A DNA stretch of 64,000 bases from Kitasatospora fiedleri (GCF_948472415.1 NZ_OX419519.1:3844001-3908000); one strand, 5' to 3'; positions 43,699-52,370 are shown, numbered from the stretch's first letter. The notes: a model not told the origin generated them from the letters alone. Numbers and translations: made by a program.

Positions 43699-45270
43699 TC
43701 ACTTCTCGGGCCGGGGCTCCGCGCCGAGCTCGACGACCGGCTCCGGGTCCTTGCTCAGCCAGTCCGAGCGCGGCGCGTACGCGGCGTAGGTCTCCTCCTC
43801 GCGCAGGCCGCGGGCGGTGCCGAGCACGAACCGGTCCGGGGCGCCGTCCAGCACGCCGCCCGACGGGTCGTCGCTGCCGTCCCAGCGGACCGGGTCGTGC
43901 TCCGGGTGGAGGATGTCGCGGACCACCAGGTAGCAGAGGTACAGGGTCCCGACCAGGTGCAGGGCGATGGCGAAGTGGTACCACTCCTGGTCGATGCCGT
44001 GGTGCTTGCCGTCGCCGTTGTAGGCCAGGAACGACCAGACGCCGAGGAAGTACAGCACCTCGCAGGCCTGCCAGAGCAGGAAGTCGCGCCAGCGCGGCCG
44101 GGCCAGCACGGCCAGCGGGATCAGCCAGAGCACGTACTGCGGCGAGTACACCTTGTTGGTCAGCACGAAGGCCGCCACCACCAGGAAGGCCAGCTGGGCG
44201 AAGCGCGGGCGGCGCGGGGCGCTGATCGCCAGCCAGCCGACCGCCAGGCAGCTGAGCACCAGCAGGACGGCGATCCAGGTGTTCAGGGTCTCCAGGTTCC
44301 GGCCCTTGCGGATGCCCTGCATCAGGATCAGCCAGAACGAGCCGTAGTCCTCCCGGCGGGTCTGGCTGAAGCTGTAGAAGGTCAGCCAGCCCTTCCAGTT
44401 GGCCAGCATGATCGGCAGGTTGACCACCAGCCAGGCCCCGGCCGCGCCGCCGAACGCCTGGCCGAACTCCTTCCACCGGCCGGCCCGCAGGCAGAGCACC
44501 AGCAGCGGGCCGAGCAGCAGCACCGGGTAGAGCTTGGCGGCGGTCGCCAGGCCGATGAAGACGCCCGCCCAGACCGGCCGGGAGCCCGACCAGTAGGCCA
44601 TCGCCACCGCGGCCAGGGCCACCGCCAGCAGGTCCCAGTTGATGGTGGCGTTCAGCGCCAGGGCCGGGGCCAGGGCGAACAGCAGCGCGTCCCACGGGCG
44701 GCGGCGCTGGGTGCGCGAGGTGGCGACCACCGCGACCACCGCGCAGATCATCAGCATCCCGGCGTTGACCATCCAGAACCACTGCTCACGGCTCATCAGG
44801 TCGCCGCTGTGGGTGGTCAGCCAGGCCGCGACCTGCATGAACAGGCCGGTCAGCACCGGGTACTCCAGGTACTGCATGTCCGGCGAGCCCTGCGGGATCG
44901 GGTCCAGGTACGGGTGCAGCCCGTCGGCGAAGCCGCGGCCGGAGAACAGGTGCGGGATGTCGCTGTAACAGGCCTTCGTGTACTGGGTGGTGGCGCCGTG
45001 GAACCAGCCGTCGTTGTAGCACGGGGCCTTCTGGAACAGGCCCAGCACGTAGACCGCGATCACCGCCAGCGCGAGGAACTTGGCCGGCGTCCACCAGGAC
45101 ACCCCCAGCAGCGCCCGCCGCCCGGGCGGGCCGCCGAACAGCTCGCTGCCGGCCTCCGCGACCGGGTCCTCGTCCGCGGGCACCACCACGGTGTTGGGCA
45201 GCGGACCGTCGGCCTGCGCGGGGCCGGGCGGCGAGGTCTCGTCACGAAGGCTGGAGGTCATGGCCGACAT
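43699..45270 (-). CDS. Polytopic GT87-like (DUF2029) glycosyltransferase
   Basis: A 523-residue membrane protein with about 10-12 hydrophobic helices. A hydrophilic N terminus of about 50 residues is followed by a first helix, then an external loop CYNDGWFHGATTQYTKACYSDIPHLFSGRGF. This includes the acidic residues expected for a GT-C catalytic site (YLEYPVLTG), and GLATAAKLYPVLLLGPLL is a common GT87 block. Known GT87 members use polyprenyl-phosphate mannose or arabinose donors in actinobacterial lipoglycans. The C-terminal 60 residues are cytoplasmic and acidic. The start at ATG 45270 (MSAMTSSLRDE) is tentative; ATG 45261 is equally plausible. Confidence 0.82.
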   Translation of the reverse strand: MSAMTSSLRDETSPPGPAQADGPLPNTVVVPADEDPVAEAGSELFGGPPGRRALLGVSWWTPAKFLALAVIAVYVLGLFQKAPCYNDGWFHGATTQYTKACYSDIPHLFSGRGFADGLHPYLDPIPQGSPDMQYLEYPVLTGLFMQVAAWLTTHSGDLMSREQWFWMVNAGMLMICAVVAVVATSRTQRRRPWDALLFALAPALALNATINWDLLAVALAAVAMAYWSGSRPVWAGVFIGLATAAKLYPVLLLGPLLVLCLRAGRWKEFGQAFGGAAGAWLVVNLPIMLANWKGWLTFYSFSQTRREDYGSFWLILMQGIRKGRNLETLNTWIAVLLVLSCLAVGWLAISAPRRPRFAQLAFLVVAAFVLTNKVYSPQYVLWLIPLAVLARPRWRDFLLWQACEVLYFLGVWSFLAYNGDGKHHGIDQEWYHFAIALHLVGTLYLCYLVVRDILHPEHDPVRWDGSDDPSGGVLDGAPDRFVLGTARGLREEETYAAYAPRSDWLSKDPEPVVELGAEPRPEK

Positions 45271-45296
45271 ACTGCCGCACCGTTCCGCGCAATCGA

Positions 45297-45335
45297 AGAG
45301 GGGCACGGGATCGCCCTCGCGATCCGTGCCCCTCT
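45297..45335 (-). terminator. Terminator of the class A PBP gene
   Basis: Arms of about 17 bases with one bulge (45297-45313 and about 45320-45335) form a long GC stem 33 bases past the PBP stop, upstream of the GT87 gene on the same strand. Confidence 0.7.
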
Positions 45336-45367
45336 GCGGTGTTTGTGCCGGGGTTCCGGCGGGCGGC

Positions 45368-48115
45368 TCAGCCGGTGCCGGTGCCCGGGCCGCCGTTGCG
45401 GCCGCTGGTGGTGCCGGTGGTGGTGCCGGTCCCGCCCGCTCCGTTGCCCCCGTTGCCCCCGTTGCCGCCGGTGCCGGTGCCGCCGGCCGCCCCGGAGCTC
45501 GGGGAGGAGCTGGGGCAGAAGCCGAGCAGGCAGTCCGGGCTGGAACTCGCGCTGGAGCTGGGCTTGCCGGACGGACGGCCGGTCGGGCGCTGGCTCTCGG
45601 TCGGCGACGGGTCGGCGGTCTCGGTGGGCACCTCGGCGGTGGGGCTGGTCTCGGTCGACGGGGAGGTCGAGGGAGAGGCCGAGGCCGAGGCGGTGGCCGG
45701 GGCGCCGGAGGAGTCGACCTCCTGGCCCCAGGGGGCCGGGGCGGTGAAGCTCCGCGGGTTGCCCGGGCCGATGATCTTCATGTAGCGGGTGAAGATCTCG
45801 GTCGGGAAGTCACCACCGTGGATCTCGCTCTTGCCGCCGGTGCCGTCCAGCGACTCCAGGCCGGTCTGCTTGGCCACGTCCTCGCGCCACATGCTGACCG
45901 CGGTGGTCAGGCTCGGGGTGTAGCCGATCCACCAGGCCGACTTGCTCTTGTCGGAGGTGCCGGTCTTGCCGGCCACCGGGAAGCCCAGCTCCGCGGTCTT
46001 GTTGCCGGTGCCGTTCTTCGCCACGTTCTGCAGCACGTCGGTGATGTTGTCGGCGACCGCCGGCTCGATGACCGTCTTCAGCACCGGCTTGTCGAAGTTC
46101 GGCAGGTCCTTGCCGCGGAACTGCACGCCGGTCACCGAGTACGGGTCGGCCTGCTGGCCGTGCGCCGGGAACACCGAGTAGGCCGCGGCCATCCGGATCG
46201 CGCTCGGCGTCGAGGTGCCCAGCGGGAGGGTCAGCGTGTTGGCCGGCGACAGGGTCTTGTCGTCGTGCAGGCCGAACTTGATCGCCATCGCCCGGACCTT
46301 GTCGCCGCCGACGTCCTGGCCGAGCTGGACGAACGGCACGTTGTACGACCACTGCATGGCCGTCCGCAGCGTCACGTAGCCCTTCTTGCCCGGGTCGCTG
46401 TTGCGCTGGTGGTAGGGCTGGCCGTCGTCGCCGATCGCCTTGCTGCCGTCGGCGCGGTAGATCTGCGCCATGTCGTCGGCCAGGTAGCGGGAGTCCGGGT
46501 TGATCTTGGCAGGCTTGCCGTCCGGGCCGTTCTTGGTGAGGACGCCCTCCTGCATCGCGGTGGCCAGCACGATCGGCTTGAAGGTCGAGCCGACCGGGAC
46601 GCCGGCCGCGTCGGCGTTGTTGGTGAAGTGGCCGTTCTCGATGCCCGGGCCGCCGTAGATGGCCACGATCGCGCCGTCACCGGGCACCACCGAGGCCGCG
46701 CCGATCTGGACGTTGCGGTCCAGCTCCTTGTTGGCCGGGTCCAGCCGGGCCGCCTCGAAGTCGTCCACGGCCTTCTTCAGGGCGTCGACCTTGTCCTTCT
46801 GGAAGGTGGTGTGGATCTGGTAGCCGCCGCGGTCCAGGGCCGGCGTGGTGATGTCCGGGTCCTTGTTGGTGACGTACTGCTTGGCGGTCTCGACCAGGTA
46901 GGAGACCTCGCCGGTGGTCTTGGTGGCGGTCTTCACGTCGATCGGCTCGGGGAAGTCCTTGCACTTGGCCCGGTCGTCCGCGGACAGCGCCTTGGTGGTC
47001 ACCATCCGGTCCAGGATCCAGTTCCAGCGCCCCACCATGCGCTCGTGGTTGGCCGCGCTCAGGCTCGGGTCGTACAGGCCCGCGCCCTTCAGCAGGCCCG
47101 CCAGCATGGCGCCCTGGCAGACGTCGATCTTGCTGGCGTCCACGCCGTAGTACGCCTGCGCGGCCGCCTGGATGCCGGTCGCGCCGCGGCCGAACCAGCT
47201 GGTGTTCAGGTAGCCGGTGAGGATCTGGTCCTTGGTCTTCTCGCCGTTGACCTTCAGGGTGATGAAGAATTCCTTGGCCTTGCGGGAGAGCGTCTGGTCC
47301 TGCGACAGGTAGACGTTCTTCACGTACTGCTGGGTGATGGTCGAACCGCCCTGGGTCTCGCCGCCGGTGGCCATCTTGTAGACGGCGCGGGCGATGCCCT
47401 TCGGGTCGATGCCGGAGTCGGTGCGGAAGGTGTCGTTCTCCGCCGCTATGACCGCGTCCTGGGCCGGGCGGCTGATCTGGGAGAGCTCGACCAGCTGCTG
47501 GTTCTCGTTGCCGGTGCGGGCCATCTCGGTGCCGTCGGCCCAGTAGAAGACGTTGCTCTGGATCTGCAGCGGGGTCTTCTCGTCCGGCACCTGGACCAGC
47601 GCGTACGCGGCGCCGACCGCGGCCACGCCGCCGCCGAAGAAGACCAGGAACAGGGTCAGCACCTGCTTCCAGGACGGCAGCCAGCGCCGCAGGCCCGACT
47701 TGCCGAACCGCGGGTAGTCGATCAGCCGCTTCTTGCCCGGCCGACCGCCCCGACCGGCACCGCGGCCGCCGGGCGGACCGCCCGCGGTGCCGCCACCGCC
47801 GCCGCCCTTGCGGGACTGCTTGCGCATCTCCGCCCGGGTCAACCGGGGCTGCTCCGCGGTCTCCCGCGCGGCGCGCCGACCGCCCTGGCCGGGGACCTGC
47901 CCGGGCCCGGGGCGCCCGGGGGCGCCGGAACGGTTCGGCCCGGCCGCCCGCCCCGGGGCCGCGGCCCGTCCGGGACCGCCCGCGGGGCCGCCCCGCCCGT
48001 ACTCGGGTGCGCCCTCGACCGGGTAGCCGTACGCGTACGGCCGTTCGGAGTCCGACCGCCGCGGCGGCGGTTGCTCGCCCCCGGGGTTGGCCGACCTGCG
48101 CCGGTGTTCGCTCAT
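45368..48115 (-). CDS. Class A penicillin-binding protein (bifunctional transglycosylase/transpeptidase)
   Basis: A 915-residue peptidoglycan polymerase. Residues 1-147 are a disordered Arg/Gly/Pro-rich cytoplasmic region. The membrane helix is about 150-173. In the GT51 domain, catalytic E226 is in AVIAAENDTFRTDSG, with GGSTITQQYVKN at 257-267. The transpeptidase domain carries SxxK at 510-513 (GSTFKP), SYN at 590-592 and KTGT at 717-720. A Ser/Thr/Pro then Gly/Thr/Asn-rich tail of about 140 residues has two cysteines (PDCLLGFCPSS), which could form an external disulfide. ATG 48115 lies about 200 bases from the triple operator that precedes the divergent PadR gene, so PadR may control it. 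Confidence 0.95.
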   Translation of the reverse strand: MSEHRRRSANPGGEQPPPRRSDSERPYAYGYPVEGAPEYGRGGPAGGPGRAAAPGRAAGPNRSGAPGRPGPGQVPGQGGRRAARETAEQPRLTRAEMRKQSRKGGGGGGTAGGPPGGRGAGRGGRPGKKRLIDYPRFGKSGLRRWLPSWKQVLTLFLVFFGGGVAAVGAAYALVQVPDEKTPLQIQSNVFYWADGTEMARTGNENQQLVELSQISRPAQDAVIAAENDTFRTDSGIDPKGIARAVYKMATGGETQGGSTITQQYVKNVYLSQDQTLSRKAKEFFITLKVNGEKTKDQILTGYLNTSWFGRGATGIQAAAQAYYGVDASKIDVCQGAMLAGLLKGAGLYDPSLSAANHERMVGRWNWILDRMVTTKALSADDRAKCKDFPEPIDVKTATKTTGEVSYLVETAKQYVTNKDPDITTPALDRGGYQIHTTFQKDKVDALKKAVDDFEAARLDPANKELDRNVQIGAASVVPGDGAIVAIYGGPGIENGHFTNNADAAGVPVGSTFKPIVLATAMQEGVLTKNGPDGKPAKINPDSRYLADDMAQIYRADGSKAIGDDGQPYHQRNSDPGKKGYVTLRTAMQWSYNVPFVQLGQDVGGDKVRAMAIKFGLHDDKTLSPANTLTLPLGTSTPSAIRMAAAYSVFPAHGQQADPYSVTGVQFRGKDLPNFDKPVLKTVIEPAVADNITDVLQNVAKNGTGNKTAELGFPVAGKTGTSDKSKSAWWIGYTPSLTTAVSMWREDVAKQTGLESLDGTGGKSEIHGGDFPTEIFTRYMKIIGPGNPRSFTAPAPWGQEVDSSGAPATASASASPSTSPSTETSPTAEVPTETADPSPTESQRPTGRPSGKPSSSASSSPDCLLGFCPSSSPSSGAAGGTGTGGNGGNGGNGAGGTGTTTGTTSGRNGGPGTGTG

Positions 48116-48304
48116 CTCTCCGCAGCTCCTCGGTCAGGGTGCACAGGCGAAAGAGTACGGCGCTCCGAAAGCCACCTAATCGGGCATTGGAAGCCAACCC
48201 GGACGAACCGACCGCGATTCATTACACGCCCGTTGCCCAACGGCCTTGTGATCCCAGTTACGCGTGCCCCTCTTGCTCCTTCCGTGACCCAGGGTTACTG
48301 TTGC

Positions 48305-48340
48305 CGATATATCGAGCCGATACATCGGCGCGACACATCG
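48305..48340. promoter_or_regulatory. Triple 13-bp-spaced operator for the PadR regulator
   Basis: CGATATATCG (48305-48314), CGATACATCG (48318-48327) and CGACACATCG (48331-48340) are (near-)palindromic 10-mers repeating every 13 bases, in an AT-richer patch between the divergent PBP and PadR genes. The core with ATATAT/ATACAT resembles PadR operators. Confidence 0.7.
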
Positions 48341-48411
48341 GTTCGGCATACACTGCCGGACCGGGGCCCGCATCCGGCGAGCAGGAACCCTCACGGAAGG
48401 AGGAAGGCGGC

Positions 48412-49073
48412 ATGAGCCGACGCTCCGGCGTCCTCGAATTCGCCGTCCTCGGCCTGCTCCACGACGCGCCCATGCACGGGTACGAGCTGCGCAAGCGGCT
48501 CAACGTCCTGCTGGGCTCGTTCCGGGCCTTCTCGTACGGAACGCTCTACCCCTGCCTGAAGAGCCTGGTCGCCCAGGGCTTCCTGGTGGAGGACAACCCG
48601 GACGTCGAGTACGTCCCGGCCACCGCGCTCAACGGCAAGCGGTCGAAGATCGTCTACCGGCTCTCCCCGAGGGCAAGCAGCGCTTCGAGGAACTGCTCGC
48701 CGACACCGGGCCGGAGGCCTGGGAGGACGAGCACTTCGGTGTCCGGTTCGCGTTCTTCGGCCAGACCGACCGGGCGGTCCGGATGCGCGTGCTGGAAGGC
48801 CGCCGCAGCCGGCTGGAGGAGCGGCTGGAGCGGATGCGCAGCTCCGTCTCCCGCACCCGCGAGCGTTTCGACGACTACACCCTCGAACTCCAGCGCCACG
48901 GCCTGGAGTCCGTGGAACGCGAGGTCCGGTGGCTCAACGAGCTGATCGAGACCGAGCGGGCCACCAGAACCGGACGCGGCACCGCGTCCCCGCACACTTC
49001 GGACGGCCGTGGTCCGGCCGACGGGTCCTCCGACCCGCCCGGGCCACCGTACGACCGCCCGGGGCGCTCCTGA
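48412..49073 (+). pseudogene. PadR-family regulator with a one-base frameshift
   Basis: The N-terminal winged helix (residues 1-85, SGVLEFAVLGLLHDAPMHGYELRKRLNVLLGSFRAFSYGTLYPCLKSL) is a textbook PadR domain, preceded by AAGGAGG at correct spacing before ATG 48412. Reading in that frame turns to nonsense after IVYRL (about 48663). In the +1-compensated frame the sequence continues EGKQRFEELLADTGPEAWEDE and a helical tail with LEGRRSRLEERLERM, ending at 49073. Adding one C to the run CCCC at 48665-48668 restores one 220-residue protein. It is either a true inactivating mutation or a base-call error in a C-run. The divergent PBP gene and its own promoter are likely targets. Confidence 0.85.
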
Positions 49074-49218
49074 CCGGAGCGCTGCACCACCGCGCCGGCC
49101 CCGCCGCCCGCGGCGAGGCGTGGGCGCCCCGTGCGCCCGATCAGACAGTCAGAACAGATGTGGAACGAGGTCGCCGCCACAGCACGGCGGGCCTCATGAG
49201 ATTCAGGGAGCAACCGGA

Positions 49219-50301
49219 ATGGGTTCGGTTCGCGTAGCCATCGTCGGCGTGGGCAACTGCGCCGCCTCGCTGGTGCAGGGTGTCGAGTACTACAAGGACG
49301 CCGACCCGGCCGGTAAGGTCCCCGGCCTGATGCACGTCCAGTTCGGCGACTACCACGTCAAGGACGTCGACTTCGTCGCCGCGTTCGACGTGGACGCCAA
49401 GAAGGTCGGCTTCGACCTGGCCGACGCCATCGGCAACAGCGAGAACAACACCATCAAGATCTGCGACGTGCCGCCGACCGGCGTCACCGTGCAGCGCGGC
49501 CACACCCTCGACGGCCTGGGCAAGTACTACCGCGAGACCATCGAGGAGTCCGATGAGGCTCCGGTCGACGTCGTGCAGATCCTCAAGGACCGCCAGGTCG
49601 ACGTCCTGGTCTGCTACCTGCCGGTCGGCTCCGAGGACGCCGCCAAGTTCTACGCCCAGTGCGCCATCGACGCCAAGGTCGCCTTCGTGAACGCCCTCCC
49701 GGTGTTCATCGCCGGCACCAAGGAGTGGGCCGACAAGTTCACCGAGGCCGGTGTCCCGATCGTCGGCGACGACATCAAGTCGCAGGTCGGCGCCACCATC
49801 ACGCACCGCGTGATGGCGAAGCTCTTCGAGGACCGCGGCGTCGTCCTGGAGCGCACCATGCAGCTGAACGTCGGCGGCAACATGGACTTCAAGAACATGC
49901 TCGAGCGCGAGCGCCTGGAGTCCAAGAAGATCTCCAAGACCCAGGCCGTCACCTCGCAGATCCGCGACCGTGACCTGGGCGCCAAGAACGTCCACATCGG
50001 CCCGTCCGACTACGTCGCGTGGCTCGACGACCGCAAGTGGGCGTACGTCCGCCTCGAGGGCCGCGCGTTCGGCGACGTCCCGCTGAACCTCGAGTACAAG
50101 CTCGAGGTCTGGGACTCCCCGAACTCGGCCGGTGTCATCATCGACGCCGTGCGCGCCGCGAAGATCGCCAAGGACCGCGGCATCGGCGGCCCGATCCTCT
50201 CCGCGTCCTCGTACTTCATGAAGTCCCCGCCGGTGCAGTACTTCGACGACGAGGCCAAGGAGAACGTCGAGAAGTTCATCCGCGGTGAGGTCGAGCGCTG
50301 A
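49219..50301 (+). CDS. ino1: Inositol-3-phosphate synthase
   Basis: Converts glucose-6-phosphate to 1L-myo-inositol-1-phosphate with NAD, the entry to mycothiol and phosphatidylinositol synthesis in actinobacteria. 360 residues. The Rossmann motif [18 protein letters not shown] is at the N terminus; [11 protein letters not shown] and [23 protein letters not shown] follow, and [27 protein letters not shown] is the catalytic block with conserved lysines. It is the short, actinobacterial/archaeal form. Codon use is strikingly biased to GTC, GCC, AAG and GAG, suggesting high expression. ATG 49219 follows CAGGGAG. The mycothiol-dependent-isomerase-like gene at 9200 is consistent with mycothiol use in this organism. 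Confidence 0.95.
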   Translation: MGSVRVAIVGVGNCAASLVQGVEYYKDADPAGKVPGLMHVQFGDYHVKDVDFVAAFDVDAKKVGFDLADAIGNSENNTIKICDVPPTGVTVQRGHTLDGLGKYYRETIEESDEAPVDVVQILKDRQVDVLVCYLPVGSEDAAKFYAQCAIDAKVAFVNALPVFIAGTKEWADKFTEAGVPIVGDDIKSQVGATITHRVMAKLFEDRGVVLERTMQLNVGGNMDFKNMLERERLESKKISKTQAVTSQIRDRDLGAKNVHIGPSDYVAWLDDRKWAYVRLEGRAFGDVPLNLEYKLEVWDSPNSAGVIIDAVRAAKIAKDRGIGGPILSASSYFMKSPPVQYFDDEAKENVEKFIRGEVER

Positions 50302-50343
50302 GCGCCGAGCGCTGAGCACCGGCTGACGTGACGTCAGGTCCGA

Positions 50344-50382
50344 CCGGAGGGCCGTCCCGCTTCGTGCGGGGCGGCCCTCCGG
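50344..50382. terminator. Bidirectional terminator
   Basis: Arms CCGGAGGGCCG and CGGCCCTCCGG (50344-50354, 50372-50382) with a further CCCGC/GCGGG inner pairing, between ino1 and the convergent CHAP hydrolase gene. Confidence 0.8.
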
Positions 50383-50388
50383 CGTCGG

Positions 50389-52206
50389 TCAGGACCAGGC
50401 CGCGTTCCAGGTGGCCGGGCCGACGACGCCGTCCACGCCGAGCCCGTGGCGCTGCTGGAAGGACCGGCAGACCTGGGCGGAGGCGGGCCCGTACCAGCCG
50501 TCCGCGGTGATCGACCAGCCGCGGTCGGCCAGCCGGCGCTGCCACGTCAGGACGTCGTCCCCGTGCAGCATCGGCGTCTGCACCTTGAGGTACCGGCCGG
50601 GCCAGCGCGGCGGGCCGGACGGCGGGGTGGTGGCCTGCCCCGAGGTGCGGGCCGCCGGGACGCCGCCGAGCGCCGGGTCCGCGGAGACGGTCCCCTCCGG
50701 GAAGGCCGGGACCCCGTAGCCGTACGGCGAGCCGGGGCCGCGGCGCGGGCGGGACTTGAGGTAGACGCCGTCGCCCTCGGTGGAGCCGCTGTCGTTGGTG
50801 TTGTGGGTGGGGATGAAGTCGTCGGTGACGAACAGGCGGGAGGGCGCGGACACCGCGATGCACTGCACCTCTTCGTCGCGCACGTACTCGACGGAGACGA
50901 CCCGGCGGGCCCACGCGGCGTTCCGCGGGACGAAGCGCTCAACCTTGCGGGGCGTCCTGAACGGGTTGAAGTGCGGCATGTCGACGTTCTGCACGCGGTA
51001 CGCGTCTTTGGCAGGGGTGCGGTTCGGCTGCCGGGGCGAGGTGTGGTGCGCGTTGCGCTCGACGTTCACCGCGGCCCGGCCGCCGAGCGAGCGGACGAGT
51101 TCCTGAACGTCCCTGGCCAGGCGCTCGGAGGCCGAGGTGAACTCGATCCGCCCCCGGGCGTCGATCGTCCCGCCGGTGTCCATCAGTCCTTGCAGGAGCG
51201 CCAGCCGGTCCTTGATGCCGGTCCTGCGGTAGCGGGCGGGCAGGAACGCGTGCGGGGCCTCGACGCCCATCAGGCCGAGCGCGCGCAGTTCCTCGATCAG
51301 CTGGTTCCCGCCCCGGCCTCCGGTTCCGATGATCCGCCAGTTCCCTTCCACCGCGCGCTCGTTGGCGATGTGCGGAACCAGCCGGTGACCGTCCGGGAGG
51401 ATCGAGCGCAGTTCGGCGAGGACGTCGGGGTCGGTGTGGGGGAAATGCAGTCCACCGCCGCTGGTGCCGCCGGCCCCGACGAGCAGTCCGAGCAGGTACG
51501 GGTCGATCGGGAGCGGCTCACCGGTCTGCCGGTACTCGACGGGTTCGAGAAGGGGGACGCGCACCCGGGAACCCGGACGGGAGACCAGGGCCGCGAGTTC
51601 CAGGGTCGTGACCACCCTCGGGCGGGCCCGGCCGTCGATCCCGATCTGCCAGAGGTGCTCCTCGCACGCCTCGGCAGCGGACCCGTCCTGGAGGGTGATC
51701 CGGTGCACGGGGCGGATGCCCTTGGGGTGGACGCCGGTGACCCGGGAGGGCCGCCCCTCCGGGTCCACGACGGGGTCTCCGACCCGCAGGTCGCCCATCC
51801 TCCGGTAGCCGGTGGGGGTGAGCACCCCGGCGTGCAGCGGGAGGGCGTTCCCCTCCACGGTCCGGATGGTGTCGGCGTCGTAGGCGACCACGACGCCGGT
51901 GTGGCTGCCGCCGCCGGGGCCGAGGTAGAAGGGGCCGCCGAGGACCGGGTACTCGGACCAGCGGTGGCGGTCGCGCCACCAGGCCACGGCGGTGAGGCAG
52001 GAGGCGGTCATCGGCCAGAGCCCGTCCATGCCGGCCCGGTGGGCGGCCCAGGCCTCGAAGGTGGCGCACCAGGGCTGGCCGTCGGACCACTCCAGGCCGG
52101 GGGTCTCGGTGCTGTAGCGCTGTCGGTTGTTCCAGGTGCCGTCGGGGTCTCGGCCCTCGTGGCGGCCGACCTGGCCGAGCAGAAGGGCGGCGAACTCGTC
52201 ACGCAT
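50389..52206 (-). CDS. CHAP-domain cell-wall hydrolase with C-terminal peptidoglycan-binding domain, split by an intein
   Basis: The 605-residue precursor encodes two proteins. The host part (residues 1-120 plus 470-605) is 256 residues. Its CHAP amidase/endopeptidase domain has C47 (QPWCATFEAW), H102 (GGGSHTGVVV) and the third catalytic site TVEGN at 116-120. After a Gly/Pro linker comes a PG_binding_1 domain (about 540-602, HGDDVLTWQRRL ... GVVGPATWNAAW). The middle 349 residues are an intein (own entry). Splicing would rejoin EGN to TNDSGS and restore the usual CHAP sequence. There is no signal peptide, as in phage endolysins and some Streptomyces phage-derived hydrolases. ATG 52206 follows GGGAGG. 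Confidence 0.88.
   Translation of the reverse strand: MRDEFAALLLGQVGRHEGRDPDGTWNNRQRYSTETPGLEWSDGQPWCATFEAWAAHRAGMDGLWPMTASCLTAVAWWRDRHRWSEYPVLGGPFYLGPGGGSHTGVVVAYDADTIRTVEGNALPLHAGVLTPTGYRRMGDLRVGDPVVDPEGRPSRVTGVHPKGIRPVHRITLQDGSAAEACEEHLWQIGIDGRARPRVVTTLELAALVSRPGSRVRVPLLEPVEYRQTGEPLPIDPYLLGLLVGAGGTSGGGLHFPHTDPDVLAELRSILPDGHRLVPHIANERAVEGNWRIIGTGGRGGNQLIEELRALGLMGVEAPHAFLPARYRRTGIKDRLALLQGLMDTGGTIDARGRIEFTSASERLARDVQELVRSLGGRAAVNVERNAHHTSPRQPNRTPAKDAYRVQNVDMPHFNPFRTPRKVERFVPRNAAWARRVVSVEYVRDEEVQCIAVSAPSRLFVTDDFIPTHNTNDSGSTEGDGVYLKSRPRRGPGSPYGYGVPAFPEGTVSADPALGGVPAARTSGQATTPPSGPPRWPGRYLKVQTPMLHGDDVLTWQRRLADRGWSITADGWYGPASAQVCRSFQQRHGLGVDGVVGPATWNAAWS
50800..51846 (-). mobile_element. Class 3-type intein with degenerate LAGLIDADG endonuclease, inserted in the CHAP gene
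   Basis: Precursor residues 121-469 (349 aa). The N terminus ALPLHAGVLTPTGYRRMGDL is a HINT block A, but starts with Ala rather than Cys/Ser. Block B DGSAAEACEEHLWQIG has H184 and W186. Block F reads EEVQCIAV with C449 where other inteins have Asp. Block G FIPTHN ends T467-H468-N469, followed by extein Thr470. Ala1 plus W, C and T at these points is the class 3 signature. Endonuclease motifs are LLGLLVGAGG (238-247; catalytic Asp replaced by A245) and LLQGLMDTGGT (337-347; catalytic Asp replaced by G345). The endonuclease is probably dead while splicing residues look intact. Base composition is slightly less GC-rich than the exteins. Confidence 0.88.
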
Positions 52207-52328
52207 GGGAGCCTCCCGTTGTTCCGAGGTGGTTCTTCCCTCCCGGGCTGGTCAACGAGCCTGCGACACGCAGGTCATCGGTAGTGCGGAAGCACGCGGG
52301 GGCGTCCGGCCGCCGCACTGCCGACGGA

Positions 52329-52344
52329 TGTTTCACGTGGAACC
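52329..52344. promoter_or_regulatory. parS-like ParB-binding site 3
   Basis: TGTTTCACGTGGAACC between the divergent CHAP and MFS genes. The left arm is exactly canonical; the right has two changes. Confidence 0.65.
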
Positions 52345-52370
52345 GACGGACCTCGTGGCACCCTTGGCGG

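Noticed and set aside
45080-48415. A plus-strand open frame of 1111 codons
   Set aside because: Antisense to the class A PBP and GT87 genes, where all PBP catalytic motifs are found on the minus strand.
50323-50338. TGACGTGACGTCA near the end of ino1 as a regulator site
   Set aside because: It lies between the ino1 stop and its terminator, where regulation of initiation is unlikely; probably chance.
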